In this document: piece by piece, positions 1-4,741 of the stretch
Position numbering within the stretch: the stretch's first letter is position 1
How the letters are laid out: every line of letters begins with the position of its first letter
Source of the DNA: Candidatus Hodarchaeota archaeon
GTDB taxonomy: Archaea > Asgardarchaeota > Heimdallarchaeia > Hodarchaeales > YT1-057
Direction: 5' to 3'
Assembly: GCA_016839955.1 (NCBI GenBank)
Contig: JAEOTI010000319.1
Span: 1-5,225 of the forward strand
Length of the DNA stretch: 5,225 nucleotides
Made by a program: the position numbers and the translations under genes
The notes under the pieces: model-generated
The model's input: only the letters and a program-made list of their open reading frames with translations
The model's database searches: none
Told to the model about the DNA's origin: nothing

Positions 1-1235
1 AATTTTGATTCAGGTTGCCCGTTGGACTGGTATTTCCCAAGCCAATCACGGCAATCCCCAAGGATAAAAATAACCTTGGAATTACTTAATTCGGTGGAAA
101 TCATACTTGAAAATTCTAAAAGGGAATTTTCATAGTCACTATGATTTCCATGACGTTTTCGATCTCTATTATCAGTCCAAATTTTTTGTCGTAAAACCTG
201 GGCTTCTTTAAGTGATGATTGATAGAGAGCCTGACTAATTTCCACTGTGATATTATCAAATTCAAAAATTCTTAAACGTGGAAATACTCGTTGTGCATAA
301 AATGCTAAGACAAAAAACCACTCTGCTACTGGTGCAGCGACAGAAGTTGACACATCATTCAGAAAAATGAAATCAGGCTTATTCATTCGTTTTCGTTTCC
401 GAAAAAGTTGAAAACACCACCCTCCATGTTGAATATTTGCACGGAAAGTCCTTCTAAAATCAATTATGCCAAGGTTCTTGTGTTTTTTTCTTCTTAATCG
501 TTCTTTAGTAGCTAATTTCTTTCCAATTCGTCGAATTTCTTTCTCAAGTTCGTTCCATTGATCAGTTGGTTCTGAAAAAGGTAAATCAAGTATATCAGTC
601 ACTTTTGGTAAGAATTGGTAGTCTAATGGATGGTTCAGAATTTTTTCCTTTGAAGCTTGAATGATTTGATCAAGATATCTTCGAGTAGTCGGAGAATTGA
701 GAACACTGGTTGATGTTAAATTATTTATAGCATGAATAAAGTCAATTCGTAGTTCATGAATTGTATTACGGGTCATTTGTAATAGATCTGATCGATCGAT
801 AATGGTTTGGAGGAATAATCGAATAGTAACTTGATTATTTCCTCCTAGAAATGACCTTCCAAGACCCCGATTACCTTCGGTTAAGTGAAAAAGGAATTCG
901 TTTCTTTCGTCTAAGGATAATTGCGTTACTATTTCTTGGAAATCGCTAGCTATATTTACGGTTGATTTTTTAGAAATTAGATGATCGGTTTGTTTGTCTA
1001 TAGAAATTTTATTCGAGTCTAAAGGGAAATGTGTAAAAAACGTATCAAAACAAAGGTCAAAAATTTGAACGTCATGGAACCGTTTTATAAGGGTAGAAAT
1101 TAAGGCTGAACGTAATTTAATACGGTTTTTAAATCCTATATAATTTACAACTTTCTCAGCATCAATTGATTCCGCTGTAGATACCTGAACATTATTCTTA
1201 CGCAAAAATTGAACGAATTCAGAGATTATTGAAAT
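1..1235 (-). CDS. CoxE-like VWA-domain protein, partial (3' end beyond the left edge)
   Basis: I translated this frame by hand and found it open from 1235 to the window edge, about 411 codons without a stop. The N-terminal part (EFVQFLRKNNVQVSTAES, near 1220-1167) matches the start of CoxE-like proteins. It is followed by the family's 'KNRIKLRSALISTLIKR' stretch, a lysine/arginine-rich linker (about 545-475), and 'DFRRTFRANIQHGG'. The VWA domain follows, with the MIDAS metal site DVSTS at 356-342 and a late 'LGDCRDW' segment at 62-45. CoxE-like proteins bind a divalent metal through DxSxS and work with a MoxR ATPase to mature or load cofactor enzymes. The partner ATPase lies 37 nt upstream on the same strand. 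Perhaps 50-80 C-terminal residues are missing. The start is odd: no ATG, GTG or TTG follows the upstream in-frame TGA (1244-1242) until TTG at 1205, which would cut into the conserved motif. ATT at 1235 behind AGGTGA is preferred. Confidence 0.88.
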   Translation of the reverse strand, partial: MSIISEFVQFLRKNNVQVSTAESIDAEKVVNYIGFKNRIKLRSALISTLIKRFHDVQIFDLCFDTFFTHFPLDSNKISIDKQTDHLISKKSTVNIASDFQEIVTQLSLDERNEFLFHLTEGNRGLGRSFLGGNNQVTIRLFLQTIIDRSDLLQMTRNTIHELRIDFIHAINNLTSTSVLNSPTTRRYLDQIIQASKEKILNHPLDYQFLPKVTDILDLPFSEPTDQWNELEKEIRRIGKKLATKERLRRKKHKNLGIIDFRRTFRANIQHGGWCFQLFRKRKRMNKPDFIFLNDVSTSVAAPVAEWFFVLAFYAQRVFPRLRIFEFDNITVEISQALYQSSLKEAQVLRQKIWTDNRDRKRHGNHSDYENSLLEFSSMISTELSNSKVIFILGDCRDWLGKYQSNGQPESK

Positions 1236-1241
1236 TAAAGC

Positions 1242-1247
1242 TCACCT
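1242..1247 (-). promoter_or_regulatory. Shine-Dalgarno AGGTGA deciding an ATT start
   Basis: Read on the minus strand, AAAAGGTGAGC contains AGGTGA, a six-base match to the ideal archaeal ribosome-binding site GGAGGTGA. It lies 6 nt before the in-frame codon ATT at 1235-1233, which is normal spacing. The GTG inside this motif (1245-1243) is in another frame and meets TGA after eight codons, at 1221-1219. The sequence therefore favours initiation at AUU, giving MSIISEFVQFLRKN as the N-terminus. Confidence 0.6.
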
Positions 1248-1272
1248 TTTCGCAGTTGTGAATTTAATTCCT

Positions 1273-2127
1273 TTATGTCCTAGTCCATTCTTTGTTTAGC
1301 ATCAATTTGGCCTTTTCAAGGTCCTCTCGATATTTTATTACTACATTGAGAGTTGTTTCATATTCAGTATTGGAAGTTTTCTCTATTCGCCTTAAAAGTG
1401 TCTGACACCACTCAACCGTTTCAGCAATACTTGGAACTTTACGTAAACCTGTTTCTGGTTTATGTAACTCATGAACAATGTTAACAACATCATTAATGAG
1501 CCGTTCATCAGCTGATGGGCAATGTAATTGAACAATTTTTTTTTCCCGTTCTATTGAAGGAAAATCAAGATATAAAAATAGACAGCGTCGTCGTAAAGCT
1601 TCTGATAATTCTCTAGTAGCATTACTTGTTAAGAAAACTAAAAGATCGTCTCTTTTTGCTTGAAAAGTCCCAAGCTCTGGAATTGTGATTTGTTTCTCAC
1701 CAAGCGCTTCCAATAAAAAAGCTTCAAACTCTTCGTCTGACCGGTCTATTTCATCAATTAGTAAAACTACCGGTTTTTGAGAACTAATAAATGCCTGCAT
1801 AAGCGGTCTTGGGATAAAGTAGTCCGTAGAGAAGACGTCCTCTACGATAGATTGATCTGATCTTTGATGAGAAGCTAATTGAATTCGAATTAGCTGTTTG
1901 TGATAATTCCATTCTCCAATAATTTCTGCTGAAGAAATTCCTTCAAAGCACTGTATGCGGATAAGCTCCCTTTTTGTTGCTTCTGCAACACTGATTGCCA
2001 GACTAGTTTTTCCTGTCCCTGATGGACCTTCAATAAGGATTGGTTTTTGAAGAAATTGAGCTAATTCCAAAACTTGATCAATTTCAGGACTTGAGATATA
2101 ATTTGAAAGGGTTACCAACAACATCAT
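1273..2127 (-). CDS. MoxR-family AAA+ ATPase, CoxD type
   Basis: This is a 284-residue cytosolic AAA+ ATPase. Walker A is GPSGTGKT (residues 34-41), Walker B is VVLLIDEIDR (120-129), sensor 1 is TSN (167-169), and the arginine-rich ALRRRC lies at 177-182. Between these lie CoxD-type signatures: 'RIQCFEGI' (57-64), 'EWNYHKQLIRIQ' (72-83), 'RPLMQAF' (107-113), 'EEFEAFLLEAL' (132-142) and 'ITIPELGT' (147-154). The C-terminal lid contains 'GLRKVPSIAETVEW'. CoxD-type MoxR proteins remodel client metalloenzymes together with a CoxE-like VWA protein, and such a gene follows on the same strand, so the two look like one operon. The start is fixed by TAG immediately before ATG-ATG; either ATG could be used. 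There is no clear Shine-Dalgarno sequence, so a very short leader is possible. No carbon monoxide dehydrogenase gene is in view, so the client is unknown. Confidence 0.93.
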   Translation of the reverse strand: MMLLVTLSNYISSPEIDQVLELAQFLQKPILIEGPSGTGKTSLAISVAEATKRELIRIQCFEGISSAEIIGEWNYHKQLIRIQLASHQRSDQSIVEDVFSTDYFIPRPLMQAFISSQKPVVLLIDEIDRSDEEFEAFLLEALGEKQITIPELGTFQAKRDDLLVFLTSNATRELSEALRRRCLFLYLDFPSIEREKKIVQLHCPSADERLINDVVNIVHELHKPETGLRKVPSIAETVEWCQTLLRRIEKTSNTEYETTLNVVIKYREDLEKAKLMLNKEWTRT

Positions 2128-2143
2128 CTATTATAGTCAAGAG

Positions 2144-2153
2144 TAAGTCAAAT
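2144..2153 (+). repeat. Direct repeat TAAGTCAAAT, left copy
   Basis: This ten-base sequence recurs exactly at 3504-3513, on the far side of the tnpB gene. It may mark the left junction of the element. IS605- and IS607-type elements normally make no long target duplication, so its meaning is uncertain and chance is not excluded. Confidence 0.4.
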
Positions 2154-2167
2154 GATATCAAATCATT
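2151..2167 (+). repeat. Short hairpin near the left end of the TnpB element
   Basis: AATGAT (2151-2156) and ATCATT (2162-2167) form a six-base-pair stem around the five-base loop ATCAA. IS605-type elements carry small subterminal hairpins at their ends, and this is a candidate left-end hairpin. It could equally be chance in AT-rich DNA, or part of the promoter of the moxR-like gene that starts at 2127 on the minus strand. Confidence 0.3.
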
Positions 2168-2196
2168 CATTAACAAAACATTTACCCACCTGTCCG

Positions 2197-2213
2197 TTTT
2201 AAGGGTTTAAAAA
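2197..2213 (+). promoter_or_regulatory. Candidate archaeal TATA box / hairpin upstream of tnpB
   Basis: TTTAAAAA at 2206-2213, preceded by AAGGG, resembles an archaeal TATA box with a purine-rich BRE. It lies 35 nt before the tnpB ATG, which would give a short leader without a Shine-Dalgarno sequence. The same bases form a stem, TTTTAA (2197-2202) with TTAAAA (2207-2212), so the stretch could instead be a left-end hairpin of the element. Confidence 0.35.
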
Positions 2214-2223
2214 CCAGAAGGGC

Positions 2224-2237
2224 TTTGACAATAATGT
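2224..2237 (+). repeat. Imperfect direct repeat flanking tnpB, left copy
   Basis: TTTGACAATAATGT lies 10 nt before the tnpB ATG. It matches TTTGACCACAATGT at 3489-3502, just after the tnpB stop, at 12 of 14 positions. The pair brackets the gene closely and could be end sequences recognised by a transposase or related to omegaRNA boundaries. No known family rule was matched. Confidence 0.4.
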
Positions 2238-2247
2238 GATTCATTAA

Positions 2248-3483
2248 ATGTTGGTGCAGCAAGCCTATTTATATGAATTAGCTCCAAATAATACCCAACA
2301 GACCTTGCTGGTCAAACATGCGGGGACAGCTCGGTTTGCCTACAACTGGGGACTAACAGACCGCCTTATCCGCTACCAGACTAATGCTGGGGACGCCCGC
2401 TACACCAATGCAATTGCTCAACACCGTGTATTGAACCAACTGAAAAAAGTGGAGTTTCCGTGGATGTACGAAGTCTCGAAATGTGCGCCACAGGAGGCTT
2501 TGCGGGACTTAGACAGAGCGTTTCAGAATTTTGTCAAAGGACAACAAGATGGGAGAAAAATAGGGTTTCCTAAGTTCAAAAAGAAAGGTAAATGTCGGGA
2601 TTCCTTTCGTTTATATGGTTCAATTCGCTTAATTCCCAAGATGAAGAAGATTCAACTACCTCGACTTGGAAGACTTCATTTGAAAGAAGTCCCACGAGTG
2701 AAAGGACGAATACTATCCGCTACTGTCAGTCGGGAAGCAGATCGCTGGTTCGTCAGTCTGACAGTGGAACGAGCTCATCCTGATCCAAAACCACCTAAAG
2801 GCCAACCAATTGGCGTGGATTTAGGACTTAGAACGTTAGCGACTTACTCGGATGGTAAAAAATTTCCAAATCCTAAACCATTACAAATTAAACTGCGAAA
2901 ACTGCAACAGTTATCTCGGGCGATCTCGCAGAAACAGACAGGTTCCAATAATCGGCGAAAAGCCGTCCAGCGATTAGCTAAACTCCATTGGCGGATTAAA
3001 AACCTTCGACGAGATACCTTGCATAAAATGACGACTTCTCTGGCTAAAAACCACAGTCAGATCGTTATCGAGGATTTGCACGTTAAAGGGCTCCAAAAGA
3101 ATAGGAACCTCGCCCGGGCGATCGCTGATGTCGGGTGGGGCGAATTCCGTCAACAGTTAGAGTATAAGACCCAATTGTATGGTTCCAAATTGATTATTGC
3201 CCCTCGCTTTTATCCGTCGTCTAAGAAATGTTCAAATATTCAATGTAATCATGTAAAAAGTGAATTCAGCCTTTCTGCCCAAGTTTATGAGTGTGAAAAC
3301 TGCGGATTAAAGGTCAACCGTGATCTTAATGCTGCCTGTAATCTTGTGCAAATAGTTTACAATCCTTCTGTCGCCAGGAGTTCCTTGGAGACATTAAACG
3401 CTTGCGGAGAGGTGGTCAGACCTTCGTTTGAAGGCAACCTCAAGGAGACAGGAAATTTGCAACGAGTGGTTAGATATAGGTGA
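2248..3483 (+). CDS. tnpB: TnpB RNA-guided DNA endonuclease, complete
   Basis: This 411-residue protein is full length for TnpB, the transposon nuclease ancestral to Cas12. It pairs with an omegaRNA from the element's 3' end and cuts DNA beside a short TAM. The N-terminal helix-turn-helix region begins 'QQAYLYELAPNNTQQ' and continues with 'ARFAYNWGL' (28-36). The 'GFPKFKKKG' region (106-114) follows. The split RuvC domain has GVDLGL (D191), IVIEDL (E275) and VNRDLNAA (D359), so all three catalytic acids are present. The zinc ribbon uses C328, C333, C349 and C352; its first pair is C-x4-C rather than the usual C-x2-C. The tail contains LNACGE (384-388 region), typical where coding sequence overlaps omegaRNA. 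TAA directly precedes the ATG in frame, which fixes the start. No tnpA lies nearby. Higher G+C than its neighbours suggests horizontal transfer. Confidence 0.96.
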   Translation: MLVQQAYLYELAPNNTQQTLLVKHAGTARFAYNWGLTDRLIRYQTNAGDARYTNAIAQHRVLNQLKKVEFPWMYEVSKCAPQEALRDLDRAFQNFVKGQQDGRKIGFPKFKKKGKCRDSFRLYGSIRLIPKMKKIQLPRLGRLHLKEVPRVKGRILSATVSREADRWFVSLTVERAHPDPKPPKGQPIGVDLGLRTLATYSDGKKFPNPKPLQIKLRKLQQLSRAISQKQTGSNNRRKAVQRLAKLHWRIKNLRRDTLHKMTTSLAKNHSQIVIEDLHVKGLQKNRNLARAIADVGWGEFRQQLEYKTQLYGSKLIIAPRFYPSSKKCSNIQCNHVKSEFSLSAQVYECENCGLKVNRDLNAACNLVQIVYNPSVARSSLETLNACGEVVRPSFEGNLKETGNLQRVVRYR

Positions 3484-3494
3484 GTATATTTGAC
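3366..3494 (+). ncRNA. Candidate omegaRNA overlapping the tnpB 3' end
   Basis: TnpB elements make their guide RNA from the 3' end of tnpB and the right end. Here the last codons and the downstream bases hold suitable stems. GTC...GAC (3370-3392) encloses CCAGGA/TCCTTGG with one bulged T. A perfect hairpin, CCTTC-GTTT-GAAGG, lies at 3421-3434. The protein tail here (SLETLNACGE and onward) is conserved beyond what the nuclease fold needs, as expected if the RNA is selected. Both ends are guesses; the guide would begin just outside the right end. Confidence 0.45.
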
Positions 3495-3502
3495 CACAAT
3501 GT
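3489..3502 (+). repeat. Imperfect direct repeat flanking tnpB, right copy
   Basis: TTTGACCACAATGT is the partner of 2224-2237, with 12 of 14 bases identical. It overlaps the left arm and loop of the 3487-3514 inverted repeat and is followed one base later by the right copy of TAAGTCAAAT. Confidence 0.4.
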
Positions 3503-3503
3503 A

Positions 3504-3513
3504 TAAGTCAAAT
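3504..3513 (+). repeat. Direct repeat TAAGTCAAAT, right copy
   Basis: This is an exact second copy of 2144-2153. It overlaps the right arm of the inverted repeat at 3487-3514. If it were a target duplication, the inserted DNA would be 2154-3503 (1350 bp). Confidence 0.4.
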
Positions 3514-3544
3514 AGAACGGTCACTCATTCTCCTCCTAAGAAAT

Positions 3545-3556
3545 CAATTCGAATTG
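3545..3556. other. 12-bp perfect palindrome between tnpB and the longin-like gene
   Basis: CAATTCGAATTG is a perfect palindrome 25 nt beyond the stop of the minus-strand longin-like gene and outside the presumed TnpB element. It could bind a dimeric regulator or help end the transcript, but it has no loop and no obvious T-run on the minus strand. No function is assigned. Confidence 0.3.
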
Positions 3557-3580
3557 TAAAATTCTTAATGTGTTACTTTA

Positions 3581-4117
3581 TTATGATTGAGGAGTTTCAA
3601 CAATTTGCCACACTTTTTCGACCAGTTCCGATGTAGTACATTTTCCGTCTTTATATTGAGTTAGAAGCTGCAAGAAATCACGTTCTAGGAATCGTGCTTC
3701 AGATCCTAAGATTAAATCAACTGATGTTTCAAATCGGTCAAAAACTTCAGGTTGCCCATCCCAGGTCTTTATTTGATCACCAAAAAGTTTGTGAAAAGTT
3801 TTTCCTAATATTGTAACCATATCTTGATGGTGTTTCAGGTGTTCGAATTCTTTCTGATCCTTATATTCTCCTGAGGCTCCATGAACCGCTGTTCCCAGTA
3901 CTGTAATGACTTTTTCGCCATGATGAAAATGAAGGCGAATCTCCCCAAGGCTTAAATCAGTCATCGTGAAATCACTTCGAATAGCACTACCGAAAGCAGC
4001 AGCAGCAGCGAGAAATCCTGAGAAAACAGGCGGATCCACTTCTAGTCTGAGATCGGTCTGAAAAAAGTAAAGGGGTAACCCATCAATATTTGTTACCACG
4101 ACTAGATGTATAGACAA
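3581..4117 (-). CDS. Longin-like domain protein of the Asgard type
   Basis: This small soluble 178-residue protein has the pattern of the longin/roadblock-like proteins that are abundant in Asgard archaea. A first beta hairpin 'HLVVVTNIDGLPLYFFQ' (4-20) is followed by the helix 'VDPPVFSGFLAAAAAFGSAI' (27-46). Further strands follow: 'LGEIRLHFHHGEKVITVLG' (57-75). A helix (about 85-114) contains 'LGKTFHKLFGD', then 'WDGQPEVFDRFETSVDLIL' (119-137), and a helical tail of about 40 residues. No signal peptide or membrane segment is seen. In eukaryotes such domains sit on small-GTPase regulators and trafficking complexes; a GTPase partner here is inference, and none is encoded in the window. The start is TTG: no ATG or GTG lies between it and the upstream in-frame stop. 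AGGAG lies 12 nt upstream and AAGGAA directly abuts the TTG. The gene is divergent from the YjbQ gene. The family is recognised by pattern, not by search. Confidence 0.75.
   Translation of the reverse strand: MSIHLVVVTNIDGLPLYFFQTDLRLEVDPPVFSGFLAAAAAFGSAIRSDFTMTDLSLGEIRLHFHHGEKVITVLGTAVHGASGEYKDQKEFEHLKHHQDMVTILGKTFHKLFGDQIKTWDGQPEVFDRFETSVDLILGSEARFLERDFLQLLTQYKDGKCTTSELVEKVWQIVETPQS
3995..4009 (+). repeat. AGC x5 trinucleotide run inside the longin-like gene
   Basis: Five tandem AGC units (GCT on the coding strand) encode five alanines (residues 37-41) in the helix after SGFL. The run could change length by slippage without breaking the frame. Confidence 0.7.
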
Positions 4118-4324
4118 TTCCTTATGGAACTCCTGAAGATTTTTTGAAATGAATCTTACTGTTTATTAAGTGAAGGATGGTTTTTTATCACTTGGTTGTA
4201 TTTTCATCTTGCAAACTTGCTTTTATTTTTGAAGTATTTACATAATGGTATTTGAAGTTATGATTTCCTTACAGTATTAGAATATGAATATTTATTGAAT
4301 TGGATTATATGTTTAAAGAGATGG
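4118..4324. promoter_or_regulatory. Divergent AT-rich promoter region between the longin-like and YjbQ genes
   Basis: This 207-nt gap must hold the promoters of both divergent genes. For the minus-strand gene, TTAATAAA (4169-4162 read on minus) lies about 45 nt before the TTG and could be a TATA box ahead of a leader that carries AGGAG. For the plus-strand gene, TATTTATT (4289-4296) lies about 30 nt before the GTG, with TTATAT (4304-4309) as an alternative. A direct repeat TTTGAAGT (4228-4235 and 4251-4258) and a small inverted repeat GCAAACTTGC (4211-4220) are also present. None of these is proven. Confidence 0.35.
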
Positions 4325-4741
4325 GTGTGGTTCAATTTGAAAATAATTTCATTACGTACAAACAATAGAACAGAATTTCTGAACATTACAAAAAAAATCC
4401 GAAAAATAGTAAAAGAAACACAGATACAATCGGGCATTTGCCAAGTTTATGTCCCTCATACAACAGCTGGTGTGACCGTCAACGAGTCTGCAGATTCAGC
4501 CGTACAAAATGACATCTTGAATGTATTAGAACAGCTTGTTCCCCTTTCAAGTAAAGATTATAAGCATGCTGAAGGTAATTCTGACGCCCATATTAAGACT
4601 CTGTTAACCGGAAGTAGCGTGACCGTTCCAATTAAGAATAATGATTTAACATTGGGAACCTGGCAAGCTATTTTCTTCACTGAGTATGATGGCCCTCGGG
4701 ACCGTCGAGTGCTCGTTACTATTGTTGCTGCAAATAGCTAG
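4325..4741 (+). CDS. YjbQ/UPF0047 family protein (secondary thiamine-phosphate synthase)
   Basis: This 138-residue protein spans the whole UPF0047/YjbQ fold, a small soluble enzyme of about 130-140 residues. Conserved blocks, numbered from the GTG, are HTTAGVTVNE (45-54), HAEGNSDAHIK (81-91), LGTWQAIFF (110-118) and DGPRDRR (122-128). The histidines and glutamate form the presumed metal or active site. E. coli YjbQ has weak thiamine-phosphate synthase activity and can replace ThiE, but the true role across the family is unsettled. The start is uncertain. GTG at 4325 (chosen) gives an N-terminus like that of archaeal homologues. TTG at 4337 has GGTG 9 nt upstream and would give 134 residues. 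TTG at 4295 would add an unlikely ten-residue extension. The TAG stop lies in CTAG and overlaps the stop of the convergent GGGPS gene, so no terminator fits between them. Confidence 0.93.
   Translation: MWFNLKIISLRTNNRTEFLNITKKIRKIVKETQIQSGICQVYVPHTTAGVTVNESADSAVQNDILNVLEQLVPLSSKDYKHAEGNSDAHIKTLLTGSSVTVPIKNNDLTLGTWQAIFFTEYDGPRDRRVLVTIVAANS

Larger units (their letters stand above)
2144..3514 (+). mobile_element. Solo TnpB element (IS200/IS605- or IS607-like group), boundaries approximate
   Basis: The island contains one complete tnpB gene plus short flanking repeats, and lies between two minus-strand host genes. No TnpA transposase (tyrosine or serine type) is present, so it would depend on transposase supplied elsewhere. 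It is visibly richer in G and C than the AT-rich neighbours, which suggests acquisition. The limits given are the outer copies of the repeat TAAGTCAAAT on the left and the end of the TATTTGAC/GTCAAATA inverted repeat on the right. Both are inferred; true ends would need comparison with an empty site. Confidence 0.55.
3487..3514 (+). repeat. Inverted repeat TATTTGAC/GTCAAATA after tnpB
   Basis: TATTTGAC (3487-3494) and GTCAAATA (3507-3514) form a perfect eight-base-pair stem around a 12-nt loop, starting 3 nt after the tnpB stop. It could be the right-end hairpin of the element, a transcript end, or part of the omegaRNA. A further TGAGT (3481-3485) and ACTCA (3523-3527) could extend it with an uneven internal loop. 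Confidence 0.45.

Noticed and set aside
786..801. GATC/CGAT tandem run (GATCGATCGAT)
   Set aside because: It is a short low-complexity stretch inside the coding sequence of the CoxE-like gene, with no sign of a separate role.
1..2127. Naming the pair coxD and coxE of a carbon monoxide dehydrogenase cluster
   Set aside because: No dehydrogenase subunit is visible, and MoxR/VWA pairs serve many clients, so only family-level names are supported.
2592..2783. 63-codon plus-strand reading frame inside tnpB
   Set aside because: It lies wholly within the clearly coding tnpB frame, is serine- and threonine-rich, and has no recognisable motif.
2144..3513. Calling TAAGTCAAAT a target-site duplication outright
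   Set aside because: IS605- and IS607-type elements do not usually create 10-bp duplications, and chance is not excluded, so it is listed only as a repeat.
3484..3580. Intrinsic terminator after tnpB
   Set aside because: There is no GC-rich stem followed by a T-run. The inverted repeat is AT-rich with a 12-nt loop and fits an element end better.
4309..4371. Short ATG reading frame overlapping the YjbQ start
   Set aside because: It has 20 codons, is out of frame with YjbQ, and has no supporting ribosome-binding site.
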